The notes under the pieces are model-generated. The model did no database searches, had not been told where the DNA came from, and saw nothing but the letters and a program-made list of their open reading frames with translations. Below, piece by piece: positions 1-8,224 of a DNA stretch of 64,000 bases. Every line of letters starts with the position of its first letter. Position 1 is the stretch's first letter. The position numbers and the translations under genes were made by a program. This DNA comes from Burkholderiales bacterium (GTDB lineage Bacteria > Pseudomonadota > Gammaproteobacteria > Burkholderiales > SG8-41): the NCBI GenBank assembly GCA_036262035.1, contig DATAJS010000015.1:186001-250000 (forward strand), read 5' to 3'.

Positions 1-555
1 ATCGCCTCGCTGCTGCTGTCGTACGGCATGGTCGGCGAGAACCTGCTGCTGATGATCGGCGGTCTGCTGTTCCTGCCGTTCACGCCGCTCATCCTGGCGT
101 GCGGTTTCGGCGCGCTGACGCGGCAGTGGGCGCTCGTCGGCCACGCGCTCGTCGCGCTCGTTGCCGCGATCGCGCTCATCTTTGCGGGCGGCCTGGTCGT
201 CGCGGCGTTCGCGCAAGGGCCGATCCTCTTCGACGACTTCCCGCCGATGGTGACCGGGTTCGCGTTCTCGTTCGCGATCGGCATCGCTTCGTCGCTCGCG
301 ACCGCCGACGACGTCGGCCGCCGCGAGCTCGTCGGGCTCGCCGCCGCCTCGCAGCTCGCGCTCATTCCCGCGTGGCTAGGGCTGGGCGTCATCTACGGCT
401 TCGACGGCACCGAGGGTCAGAAGCTCGCATCGTTCGGCGTGAACGTCGTCGCGCTCGTCGCCGGCGCGATCGCGGTCTACGGCTACCTGTTCGCGCGCGG
501 CGAGCTTTCGCACGCGGCGGCGCTGAAGAAGGAAGGCGACGCGCTGGAGCCGTAG
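1..555 (+). CDS. Membrane protein of unknown function, 5' end outside the window
   Basis: The frame is open from base 1, so the gene may begin upstream. An in-frame ATG at 28 would give 175 residues. The product is almost entirely hydrophobic, with about five predicted membrane-spanning stretches (for example around residues 5-27, 34-60, 72-90, 100-125 and 138-155 counted from that ATG) and short polar loops. No catalytic motif is visible and I do not recognise the family. The last codons run into a dispersed repeat that starts just after the TAG stop. It converges with the racemase-like gene on the other strand. Coding is supported by length, hydrophobic pattern and third-position GC; function is unknown. 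Confidence 0.6.
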   Translation: MASLLLSYGMVGENLLLMIGGLLFLPFTPLILACGFGALTRQWALVGHALVALVAAIALIFAGGLVVAAFAQGPILFDDFPPMVTGFAFSFAIGIASSLATADDVGRRELVGLAAASQLALIPAWLGLGVIYGFDGTEGQKLASFGVNVVALVAGAIAVYGYLFARGELSHAAALKKEGDALEP

Positions 556-559
556 AGCC

Positions 560-590
560 CGTCATTCCCGTCTGCGCGGGAATCCATTTC
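560..590. repeat. dRS3-like palindromic repeat (half element)
   Basis: The core is ATTCCC, eight bases, then GGGAAT, followed by CCATTT. This matches the architecture of Neisseria dRS3-type repeats. Related copies occur near 17,820, 29,284, 30,459 and 34,454. Here it lies between two convergent genes, and the minus-strand gene takes its final codons and stop from it. Confidence 0.7.
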
Positions 591-1323
591 CGGCAAGCTC
601 CCTCTGCCACTCGCTCAGGCGGCTCTCGCCGAAGCTGAACGCGTCAGCGCGGCCGATGCGGTGCAGCGCGCCCCAGAGCGCGGCAAGGTTGGCGGTGATC
701 ACCGGCTTTCCGATCGCACGCTCGAGCGCTCCGATGACTTGCATCGTATGCACGCCGGTGCCGCTCACGAACAATGCGTCGGCGTCCCCTCGAGCGGCAG
801 CGCGCGCACCGAGCTCGCACATCGCCTCCGCCGGGACTTTCTTGAGTTGCGTGGCCTGGTCGACGCCCAGGCATTCGACGGAGAGGACTTCGAAGCCGTG
901 CGCGATCATGAAATCGGCCGCCGTTTGCGTCGTCGCGGGCGGATACGGTGCTGCAAGCCAGAGCCGCCGCGCGCCGACCGAGCGCAGGCAGCGCACCGCA
1001 GCCTCGGCGGCGGTCATGCCGGGCGCGCCCGCCGCTTCTCCGATCAGGCGCGCGATCGCGATGTCGCCCTCGATGCCGCCGACGTAGCTCGATGCCGTGT
1101 GCCCGTGCACCACCAGGTCCAGCTCGGCCTGCTGCAGCGATGCGGCCGCGCCGATCGCGTTGTCTCTGGTTTGTCGCATGGCGTCGGAATCGATGGCCTG
1201 ATTCGATCGGGGAATGTGGCTCGTGTGCACGGTGACGCCGTTCGGCAGCGAGCGATAGAACTCCACTTCCATCACGACGTTGCTGGAGGGTACGAGCAGG
1301 CCTATGCGTTTGGAATCTGCCAT
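562..1323 (-). CDS. Asp/Glu racemase-superfamily protein (maleate isomerase / arylmalonate decarboxylase-like), catalytic cysteines absent
   Basis: The 253-residue product has the superfamily's N-terminal signature GLLVPSSNVVMEVEF (residues 8-22), close to the PSSN-E motif of maleate cis-trans isomerases and arylmalonate decarboxylases. Members use one or two cysteines, near positions 74-76 and 188, for proton transfer or covalent catalysis. Here the first site reads GHTASSY (74-80) and the second FVSGTGVHT (185-193), so His or Gly stand where Cys is expected. Other cysteines exist (about 112, 151, 169) but not in those motifs. It may be a non-canonical decarboxylase or isomerase, or a binding protein. 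The last nine codons and the TGA lie inside the dispersed repeat at 560-590, so the native C-terminus may have been replaced. No signal peptide; presumably cytoplasmic. Confidence 0.7.
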   Translation of the reverse strand: MADSKRIGLLVPSSNVVMEVEFYRSLPNGVTVHTSHIPRSNQAIDSDAMRQTRDNAIGAAASLQQAELDLVVHGHTASSYVGGIEGDIAIARLIGEAAGAPGMTAAEAAVRCLRSVGARRLWLAAPYPPATTQTAADFMIAHGFEVLSVECLGVDQATQLKKVPAEAMCELGARAAARGDADALFVSGTGVHTMQVIGALERAIGKPVITANLAALWGALHRIGRADAFSFGESRLSEWQRELAGNGFPRRRE

Positions 1324-1410
1324 CGCTTACCGGGCGCTCACGATGAGCGCATCGTCGATCATGATCGAGTATAGAATTCCCGCAACGCGCATCCCATCGG
1401 AGAACGCGCC

Positions 1411-1584
1411 ATGTCCGTCACTCTCGAAGACGAACGCTTAGTCTACCGCCACCAGTGGAGCGCGGGCGACCCGCTCATGTGGGACAACCGCTGTCTGCTC
1501 CACTGCGCGAACACCAATTTCGATGCGACGCGCTTTCCGCGCGTCCTGCAGCGGACGTGTCTGCGCGGGACGGCGCCCGCCTGA
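1411..1584 (+). pseudogene. C-terminal remnant of a TauD/TfdA-type Fe(II)/2-oxoglutarate dioxygenase
   Basis: A 57-codon frame begins at an ATG at 1411, with an in-frame stop at 1372-1374. It contains WSAGDPLMWDNRCLLH (residues 16-31), the hallmark of the end of TauD-family enzymes, where a (G)D-hh-WDN-hhH element carries the distal iron-binding His. It also has the trailing Arg-rich segment (RFPRVLQRTCLRG) that binds the 2-oxoglutarate carboxylate. Whole family members are about 280 residues with the HxD half of the iron site near residue 100; nothing before residue 12 resembles that. It is therefore a decayed remnant, unlikely to be functional even if translated. Confidence 0.7.
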
Positions 1585-1627
1585 TCGCGTCCGCGACGGG
1601 TCAGGTGAAGCTTCTGAAAGTTTCGAT

Positions 1628-1825
1628 GTGAACAGTCTTGTCGTCGGTCTTTTCGCAGGCGTCTTTGGAATGGCCTACTTCGTTTACGGGAAGCGGCAGA
1701 CCAGGCTCGTCCCGATGATTGCGGGTCTGCTGCTGTGCGTCTATCCGTATTTCATCGACAGCCTGCTTTGGCTCTGTGTCGTCGGCGCCGCCCTTCTCGT
1801 CGCGCCCTTTGTGATCGACTTGTAG
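1628..1825 (+). CDS. Small two-TM membrane protein
   Basis: The 65-residue product starts at GTG 1628. Upstream in-frame sequence is Arg-rich and not hydrophobic, so the late start is preferred. It has two membrane segments (about 3-20 and 29-62, the latter possibly two helices) around a basic turn YGKRQTR and ends VAPFVIDL. The pattern FVYGKRQ, PMIAGL, YPYFI matches a family of about 65-residue proteins common in Proteobacteria and often labelled 'amino acid transport protein' without experimental support. It converges tail to tail with the molybdopterin subunit gene, with no bases between their stops. Identification is from remembered family pattern only. Confidence 0.6.
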   Translation: MNSLVVGLFAGVFGMAYFVYGKRQTRLVPMIAGLLLCVYPYFIDSLLWLCVVGAALLVAPFVIDL

Positions 1826-4057
1826 TCAGATTCCGACGGTGGCTTTGACTCTTGCGCGAGTGAACGGCAGCTCGCGCAATCTCACGCCGAGCGCATCGGC
1901 AACGGCGTTCGCGAGCGCGGCCGCAACCGGGCCCTGCGCCGCTTCGCCCGCGCCGAGAAACGGCGAGCCGGGCCGCGTGATGACGTGCACGTCGATCGCT
2001 TCGGGGACGTTCGAGAAGCGCAGGATGGGATAGGTGCTCCAGTCGCGGCTCCGGATGCGCGTGGCGTCGAACGCCACCGACTCGCACAGCGACCACGACA
2101 GCGACTGGATGATGCCGCCTTCGGTCTGGTTGCGGATGCCGTCGGGATTCACCGCTTCGCCGCTGTCGATCGCCGCGACGACCCGGATCGGTCGGATGTG
2201 GCCGCTCTCGCGATCGGCTTCGACTTCCATCGCGATCGCGCAGTACGACGCATGGTTCTTGTACCGCGCATAACCGAAGCCGCGCCCGCGGCCGCGCTGC
2301 TTCTGGAACCTGCCCCAGCCGAAACGCTCCGCGGCGGCGGCGATCACGTCGCGCGCGCGCGGGTCGTCCATGTGCCGCAAGCGGAAATCGACCGGATCGA
2401 CGCTTGCGGCGAGCGCGAGCTCGTCCATGAAGCTCTCGAGCGCGAACACGTTGTGATACGCGCCGAGCGCGCGCAGCGCCGACACGCGCAGCGGCATGGC
2501 GGGGATGAAGTGGTGGATGACGCGCGCGTTCGGAAAGGTGTAGCCCGGAATCGCGTTGCGGTCGCCGCCGCCGTTGGGCAGCGGGATCGGCTTGGGGACG
2601 GGCTGCGCGAACGGGTTCTCGATGAGCCACGCCGGCGCGAGGTTGCCCGCGGGCGCGGGCCGCTGGTTGTGGCCGTGGCTCCACACCTCGTAGTGCCACT
2701 CCGCGACCTTGCCGTTGTCGAGCTTCGCGCGCGCGTTCGAGATCATCATCGAGCCGTACGGCTCCCACGAGTGCTCGTCCTCGCGCATGTACTGGAGGCG
2801 CACCGGGCGGCCGGGAAGGGCCGAGGCGAGCAGCGCCGCGTCCGCGCCCGCGTCGTCCGCCGCGTTGTGACCGTAGCACCCGGAGCCTTCGACGTGGATC
2901 ACGCGGATGCGCTCGGGCGGCATGCGCAGCATCTCGGCGATGGCGGCACGCAGCGGATAGGCGCCCTGCGTGTGCGACCAGACCGTCAGCATGCCGTTCT
3001 CGACCTGCGCGACCGCGCACGACGGGCCGATCGACCCGTGCATCTGGTAAGGCCTGCGATAGGTCGCGCTGATCGTGCCGGTGCCGATCGCGGTTTCAGC
3101 GGGGCCGCCGAGGTCGACGTAGTCTTCGGCCGGCAGCTTCTGGAACGCTCCGTAGGCATCGTTCGGCGGCAGCAGCGTCGCCTGCTCCTCCCACTTCGCC
3201 GCCTTCGCCAGCGCGCGCATCGCCTGCACCGCCTGGTATTCGCGCTCGGCGATCACCGCGAGATAGTTGCCGTTGCGCACGACCTTCACCACCCCGGGCA
3301 TCTTCTCGACGCCGGAGTTGGCGATCGACACGAGCCTCGCCCTGTAGCTCGGCGGCCGCACGACGCGCGCGTGGACCATGTTCGGCAGCCTCAGGTCCTG
3401 CACGTACGCGAGCCCGCCGGTGACCTTCGCGGGGATGTCGACGCGCTGCATCGACTTGCCGATCACGCCGCGCGTGGTCCTCGCATCGCGCAGCGGCGAG
3501 TGCGGGCCCGCTTCGACGTGCAGCGTCTCGTTCGTGACGAGCTGGCCGTAGGTGACGCTGCGTCCGTCCCTGGCGCGGATCGCGCCGAGATGCACCGTGA
3601 GGTCGGCGGGCGGGACGTTGAGGCGTTCCGACGCGAGCTTCACCAGGATCGCGCGCACCTGGGACGCCGCATGCATGATCGCGGTCGCGCTCTGCTCCAT
3701 CGACTGGCTGCCCGCGGTATAGCCTTCGTTCGCGGTGCGCGCGGTGTCTGCGGTGACGAGCGTGATCGAGCGCGGCTCGACGACGAGCTCTTCGGCGGCG
3801 ACCTGGAGCAGCGCGGTCTTGATGCCTTGCCCGAGCTCGGCCTTGCCGGTGAACACGGTGATCCCGTTGTCGGCGTCGATGCGTATCCAAGCATCGAGCA
3901 AAGGCGTCGTCTTGAGACTGCCGGGGAGCCCGGGTGCTTTGGGCGGGCCTTCGCCCGCGAGCGCCAGCGCGGGCGCGATCGCGAAGCTCACCACGAGCGC
4001 GCCGCCGCGCGCGAGGAACTCGCGGCGGGTCAGCGGTTGCGTCACGAAATCGTTCAT
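1826..4057 (-). CDS. Molybdopterin-binding subunit of an exported xanthine-dehydrogenase-family (IorB-like) oxidoreductase
   Basis: A 743-residue protein. The N-terminus has a twin-arginine signal (Arg11-Arg12 in TRREFLARGG, then a hydrophobic run ending ALALA), so the folded cofactor-loaded enzyme is probably exported to the periplasm, as for isoquinoline 1-oxidoreductase and related aldehyde or N-heterocycle hydroxylases. A Gly-rich pterin-contact segment GKAELGQGIKTALLQ follows the signal, and near the C-terminus GAGEAAQGPVAAA carries the catalytic Glu of the family (G-x-G-E). The ATG at 4055-4057 overlaps the stop of the 2Fe-2S gene (ATGA), which fixes the start and implies translational coupling. 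The operon order is cytochrome c, 2Fe-2S, Mo subunit, so electrons would pass from Mo through the 2Fe-2S clusters to the cytochrome. Substrate unknown. Confidence 0.88.
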   Translation of the reverse strand: MNDFVTQPLTRREFLARGGALVVSFAIAPALALAGEGPPKAPGLPGSLKTTPLLDAWIRIDADNGITVFTGKAELGQGIKTALLQVAAEELVVEPRSITLVTADTARTANEGYTAGSQSMEQSATAIMHAASQVRAILVKLASERLNVPPADLTVHLGAIRARDGRSVTYGQLVTNETLHVEAGPHSPLRDARTTRGVIGKSMQRVDIPAKVTGGLAYVQDLRLPNMVHARVVRPPSYRARLVSIANSGVEKMPGVVKVVRNGNYLAVIAEREYQAVQAMRALAKAAKWEEQATLLPPNDAYGAFQKLPAEDYVDLGGPAETAIGTGTISATYRRPYQMHGSIGPSCAVAQVENGMLTVWSHTQGAYPLRAAIAEMLRMPPERIRVIHVEGSGCYGHNAADDAGADAALLASALPGRPVRLQYMREDEHSWEPYGSMMISNARAKLDNGKVAEWHYEVWSHGHNQRPAPAGNLAPAWLIENPFAQPVPKPIPLPNGGGDRNAIPGYTFPNARVIHHFIPAMPLRVSALRALGAYHNVFALESFMDELALAASVDPVDFRLRHMDDPRARDVIAAAAERFGWGRFQKQRGRGRGFGYARYKNHASYCAIAMEVEADRESGHIRPIRVVAAIDSGEAVNPDGIRNQTEGGIIQSLSWSLCESVAFDATRIRSRDWSTYPILRFSNVPEAIDVHVITRPGSPFLGAGEAAQGPVAAALANAVADALGVRLRELPFTRARVKATVGI

Positions 4058-4536
4058 TTCGCGCCGCCGCCTTTCGCCTGCTTCATCAATCCCGCGGCGC
4101 GCTCGACCGCACGCAGGATGCGCATGTGCGTGCCGCAGCGGCAGAGGTTCGGGTTCATGTGCCGGCGGATCTCCGCCGGCGTCGGATTGGGATCGCTTTC
4201 GAGCAGCGCCTGCGCGCGCATCATCATCCCGGGGATGCAGTAGCCGCACTGCGCGGCCTGCTCCTCGATGAACGCGCGCTGTACCGGGCCGGGGTTGTCG
4301 AGCGTGCCGAGGCCTTCGACCGTCTTCACGCGGCGGCCGGCGAGCGCCGCGATCGGCGTGACGCACGAGAACACCGGCTTGCCGTCGACCATCACCGTGC
4401 ACGCGCCGCACTGTCCGAGGCCGCAGCCGAACTTCGCGCCGTTGAGCTGCAGGTGATCGCGCAGCACGTAGAGCAGCGGCGTGGTCGGGTCGGCATCGAT
4501 GTCGACGTTCTTGCCGTTCACATGGAGTCTGATCAT
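4054..4536 (-). CDS. (2Fe-2S)-binding subunit of the exported molybdo-hydroxylase
   Basis: A 160-residue protein with the two-domain layout of CoxS/IorA. The plant-type ferredoxin cluster uses Cys38, Cys43, Cys46 and Cys58 (CGLGQCGAC followed by C58). The helical second domain binds another 2Fe-2S through Cys97, Cys100 (CGYC) and Cys132, Cys134 (CRC). It has no signal of its own and presumably rides out with the Tat-targeted Mo subunit. Both ends overlap neighbours by four bases (ATGA), so the three genes are co-translated. No FAD subunit is present in this cluster, consistent with the cytochrome acting as electron acceptor. Confidence 0.92.
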   Translation of the reverse strand: MIRLHVNGKNVDIDADPTTPLLYVLRDHLQLNGAKFGCGLGQCGACTVMVDGKPVFSCVTPIAALAGRRVKTVEGLGTLDNPGPVQRAFIEEQAAQCGYCIPGMMMRAQALLESDPNPTPAEIRRHMNPNLCRCGTHMRILRAVERAAGLMKQAKGGGAK

Positions 4537-5864
4537 CGAGCCTCTTTCGCGAGCTGCGCCCGCACCTTCCGCACCTCGCGCTCCAGGTTTCTCCACTCGG
4601 GCCGGTCGGTGCAAGTCGCGCGCACGTAAGCCGCGATCGCGGCGACCTGCGCGTCGGTGTATGCGCCGGAGAATCCCGGCATGAAGGCGCCCGCATCGCC
4701 GTCGGCGGGTGCGAGGCCCTGCAGCACGATGCGGATCAGGTTCGAAGGCGCCGGCAGGGAGGCCGACGAGCTCAGCGCGAGGTGCAGCGCTTCCGACGAA
4801 GGCGCGCCCGGATTGCGCGATGCGCTGCCGTGACACTGTGCGCACGAGCCTGCATATAACGCGGCGCCCGTTCGTAGCGCGCCGTCGCCCGGCGCGTGGG
4901 GCTCGGGCGCGCCCTCCGCTTCGGCGGCGCGCGCCATCGCGGCCTGCGCGCGGCGCTGCCGTTCGAGATCGGGCGCGCCCATCACGCTCGCGATGTAAAC
5001 CGCGATCGCGCGCACTTCGCTTTCGGGAACGCTTCCAAGGTTGTGGACGACGGGCGTCATCGGCCCCGCCGCGGTCTCGTGCCGCGCATCGGCGCCGGAC
5101 CTGAGATAGCGGTAAAGGCTTTCCTCGGTCCACGGCACCGGCGCGCGCGACTGCGCGTCGATCGCCGGGGCGTGCCAGCCTTCGGCCTCGCCGCCGGCGA
5201 GCGGCATCTTGCGCTTTTCCGCGCCGAGCAGGTTGCGCGGGGTATGACACGCGCCGCAGTGCGCGAGCCCCTGCACGAGGTACGCACCGCGGTTCCACTC
5301 GTCGCTCTGCGCGGTGTCGCTGCGAAATGCAGCCGGCCGGAAGAACAGGATCTTCCAGCCCGCGATCAGCGACCGGAAGTTGATCGGGAAATAGACTTCG
5401 TTGGCCGGCGTCTCCGCGCGCACCGGCTCGCGCGTCATGATGAACGCGTAGAGCGCCCGGATGTCGTCGTCGCCGAGCAGCGTGAAGTGGTCGTAGGGAA
5501 AAACCGGATAGAGCTGGCGGCCGTCGCGCGCGACGCCTTCGCGAACGGCGCGCGTAAACGCCTCGAGCGACCAGCGGCCGATGCCGGTCTCTGGGTCGGG
5601 GGTGATGTTGGTGCCGTAAATCGTGCCGAACTGGGTGCGCAGCGGAAAACCGCCCGCATACGCGCGGCCGCCCGGCGCGGTGTGGCACGCGACGCAGTCG
5701 CCGAGCGCGGCGAGATAGGCGCCGCGCTCGATCGTCGCGGCTTCGAACGAGGCGCGCGCAGGCGGCTCGATCGGCGCGATGCCGGCGCGCCAAGAAAATA
5801 TGGCGAAGACGGCGCCGACGAAAAGCACCAGCACCAACAGGATGAGCAGGAAGCGGCGGATCAT
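4533..5864 (-). CDS. Triheme cytochrome c, electron acceptor of the molybdo-hydroxylase
   Basis: A 443-residue protein starting MIRRFLLILL, with a single N-terminal membrane segment (about residues 4-23) that acts as anchor or signal. Three c-type heme sites are visible: CVACH at 57-61, CGACH at 203-207 and CAQCH at 341-345, each followed by Met-containing stretches that can supply axial ligands. This matches the cytochrome subunits of membrane alcohol/aldehyde dehydrogenases and IorAB-type enzymes, which pass electrons to the respiratory chain on the periplasmic side. Its stop overlaps the next start (ATGA at 4533-4536). The divergent gap to glgX is 115 bp and should hold promoters for both directions; no clear boxes seen. 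Confidence 0.88.
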   Translation of the reverse strand: MIRRFLLILLVLVLFVGAVFAIFSWRAGIAPIEPPARASFEAATIERGAYLAALGDCVACHTAPGGRAYAGGFPLRTQFGTIYGTNITPDPETGIGRWSLEAFTRAVREGVARDGRQLYPVFPYDHFTLLGDDDIRALYAFIMTREPVRAETPANEVYFPINFRSLIAGWKILFFRPAAFRSDTAQSDEWNRGAYLVQGLAHCGACHTPRNLLGAEKRKMPLAGGEAEGWHAPAIDAQSRAPVPWTEESLYRYLRSGADARHETAAGPMTPVVHNLGSVPESEVRAIAVYIASVMGAPDLERQRRAQAAMARAAEAEGAPEPHAPGDGALRTGAALYAGSCAQCHGSASRNPGAPSSEALHLALSSSASLPAPSNLIRIVLQGLAPADGDAGAFMPGFSGAYTDAQVAAIAAYVRATCTDRPEWRNLEREVRKVRAQLAKEAR

Positions 5865-5979
5865 GTGCGTTCGATGCGAGCGGTGCGCCTCGTGCAATTT
5901 CAGTGCCGCTAGGCAGGGGATGCTGCAGTGCAGGCTCACCGTTTGCTGAAGCAAGCGGCCCACGCCTACCGTAAAAGCC

Positions 5980-8130
5980 ATGAGCGAATCACACCGACCG
6001 CCGAGAAAGAGACGCACCGTCCGCCGTTCACGCGTGACCGAGGGATTGCCCGACCCGCTGGGCGCCACGTGGGACGGGCTCGGCGTGAACTTCGCGCTGT
6101 TCTCGGCGAACGCCACCCGGGTCGAGCTGTGCCTCTTCGACGCGCGCGGCGAGCGCGAGATCGAGCGCATCGTGCTCCCCGAGTACACCGACGAGGTGTG
6201 GCACGGCTACCTGCCCGACGCGCGTCCGGGCACGGTGTACGGCTACCGCGTGCACGGGCCGTACGAGCCCGAGCAGGGCCATCGCTTCAACGCCAACAAG
6301 CTGCTGCTCGATCCGTACGCCAAGGCGCTGGTCGGCGAGCTCAGGTGGGACGATGCGCTCTTCGGCTACAAGCTCGGCGAGGACGATCTCAGCTTCGACG
6401 AGCGCGACAGCGCACCTTTCATGCTGAAGTGCCGCGTCGTCGATCCGGCCTTCACCTGGGGACGCGAGCGCAAGCCGAATGTGCCGTGGGACCGCACGAT
6501 CGTGTACGAAGCGCACGTGCGCGGCTTCACCGCGCATCATCCGGGGATCCAGCGCGAACTCCAGGGCAAGTTCGCGGGACTCGCCGCGCGCGAATCGTGC
6601 GAGTACCTGAGGAGCCTCGGCATCACGTCGATCGAGCTGCTGCCGGTGCAGGCGTCGATCACCGACCGCCATCTCGTCGACAAGGGCGTCACCAATTACT
6701 GGGGTTACGACACCATCGGCTTCTTCGCGCCGAACCCGCGCTACTCCGCGACCGGCTCGATCGCCGAGTTCAAGGAGATGGTCGCGCACCTGCACGACGC
6801 CGGCATCGAGGTGATCCTCGACGTGGTCTACAACCACACCCCCGAAGGCAACGAGAAAGGCGCGACGCTGTGCTTCAAAGGCATCGACAACGCGTCGTAC
6901 TACCGCCTCTTGCCGGACCAGAAGCGCTACTACATCAACGATACCGGCACGGGAAACACCACCAATCTCTCGCATCCGCGCGTGCTGCAGATGGTCACCG
7001 ATTCGCTGCGCTACTGGGTGACCGAGATGCACGTCGACGGTTTCCGCTTCGATCTCGCGACGATACTCGCGCGCGAGCCTCACGGCTTCGACCAGGGCGG
7101 CGGCTTTCTCGACAGCTGCCGCCAGGACCCCATCCTCTCCAAAGTGAAGCTGATCGCCGAGCCGTGGGACATCGGTCCCGGCGGCTACCAGGTCGGCGCG
7201 TTTCCGCCGGGCTGGGCGGAGTGGAACGACAGGTATCGCGACACCGTGCGCGAGTACTGGAAAGGCGACGAGGGCAAGGTGCCCGAGCTTGCGACGCGGC
7301 TCACCGCGTCGGGCGACCTGTTCAACCATCGCGGGCGCAAGCCGTGGGCGAGCGTCAACTTCATCACCGCGCACGACGGCTACACCCTGAACGATCTGGT
7401 CTCGTACAACGACAAGCACAACGAGGCCAACCGGGAAGACAACCGCGACGGCAGCTCGAACAACCGCTCGTGGAACTGCGGCGCGGAAGGCGAGACCGAC
7501 GATCCGCAGATCTGCGGCTTGCGCGAGCGCCAGAAGCGCAACTTCATCGCCACGCTGTTCTTCTCGCAGGGCACGCCGATGCTGCTCGCGGGCGACGAGA
7601 TCGGCAACACCCAGTACGGCAACAACAACGCCTATTGCCAGGACAACGCCGAGATCACCTGGATCGACTGGGAAGGCTGCAGCGACGACGATCGCAAGCT
7701 GCTCGAGTTCACCAAGCGCTGCATAGCGCTGCGCAACGCCTATCCGATACTGCGCCGCAGCCGCTTCTTCGTCGGCATCCACAACAAGGAGCTCGACGTC
7801 AAGGACGTGACGTGGGTCGATCCGCGCGGCGTCGAGAAGACCCAGGAAAGCTGGAACGATCCCGGCGAGCGCTGCTTCGGCATGGTGCTCGACGGCCGCG
7901 CCCAGCCCACCGGCATCGTGCGCCCCGGCTCCGACGCGACGCTATTGCTGATCCTCAACGCCTACCACGGCGTGGTGCCGTTCACGCTGCCCGAAGTGCC
8001 CGGCGGCAAGCACTGGCGCTGCCTCGTCGACACCAACATTCCCGAGCGCCCCGACGAGCCGGTGTTCGAGGCGGGGCAGGAGTATGGGGTGGAGGGGAGG
8101 TCGCTGCTGTTGTTCGTGCTGCAGAAGTGA
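5980..8130 (+). CDS. glgX: Glycogen debranching enzyme (isoamylase-type, GH13)
   Basis: A 716-residue GH13 protein, about 60 residues longer than E. coli GlgX and close to the usual length of the TreX/GlgX group. The N-terminal carbohydrate-binding module contains GATWDGLGVNFALFSANAT. The barrel motifs are VVYNHTPEG (region I, about residues 284-292), VDGFRFDLA with the nucleophile Asp near 356 (II), KLIAEPWD with the acid/base Glu near 393 (III) and ITAHDG near 463 (IV). It hydrolyses alpha-1,6 branches of limit dextrins from glycogen. It stands alone here, without glgA, glgB, glgC or trehalose genes, and ends in an inverted repeat whose left arm contains its TGA. Confidence 0.95.
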   Translation: MSESHRPPRKRRTVRRSRVTEGLPDPLGATWDGLGVNFALFSANATRVELCLFDARGEREIERIVLPEYTDEVWHGYLPDARPGTVYGYRVHGPYEPEQGHRFNANKLLLDPYAKALVGELRWDDALFGYKLGEDDLSFDERDSAPFMLKCRVVDPAFTWGRERKPNVPWDRTIVYEAHVRGFTAHHPGIQRELQGKFAGLAARESCEYLRSLGITSIELLPVQASITDRHLVDKGVTNYWGYDTIGFFAPNPRYSATGSIAEFKEMVAHLHDAGIEVILDVVYNHTPEGNEKGATLCFKGIDNASYYRLLPDQKRYYINDTGTGNTTNLSHPRVLQMVTDSLRYWVTEMHVDGFRFDLATILAREPHGFDQGGGFLDSCRQDPILSKVKLIAEPWDIGPGGYQVGAFPPGWAEWNDRYRDTVREYWKGDEGKVPELATRLTASGDLFNHRGRKPWASVNFITAHDGYTLNDLVSYNDKHNEANREDNRDGSSNNRSWNCGAEGETDDPQICGLRERQKRNFIATLFFSQGTPMLLAGDEIGNTQYGNNNAYCQDNAEITWIDWEGCSDDDRKLLEFTKRCIALRNAYPILRRSRFFVGIHNKELDVKDVTWVDPRGVEKTQESWNDPGERCFGMVLDGRAQPTGIVRPGSDATLLLILNAYHGVVPFTLPEVPGGKHWRCLVDTNIPERPDEPVFEAGQEYGVEGRSLLLFVLQK

Positions 8131-8207
8131 CGGATAAAGCGGTGACGGATGAAACAGTGACGAGTTAGAGCAGCGCGACGTTTTTCGTCACCGCTTTATC
8201 CGTCACT
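8126..8207. terminator. Perfect 22-bp inverted repeat between convergent genes, possible bidirectional terminator
   Basis: Positions 8126-8147 and 8186-8207 are exact reverse complements. A partial further copy of the arm follows at 8211-8221. The left side is built of short direct copies of GTGACGGAT (8128, 8142) and a weaker one at 8157. A run of five T lies at 8181-8185 inside the loop. It separates the stops of glgX and the minus-strand Bug gene. The 38-base loop is long for an intrinsic terminator, so it may equally be a decayed mobile repeat. Confidence 0.5.
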
Positions 8208-8224
8208 GCACTATCCGTCACTTT

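Noticed and set aside
1985-4243. Long plus-strand frame opposite the molybdopterin subunit
   Set aside because: Composition is Arg/His-rich shadow; the minus strand carries Tat and molybdo-hydroxylase motifs.
8126-8221. CRISPR-like short direct repeats
   Set aside because: Only two or three degenerate copies with no regular spacers and no cas genes.
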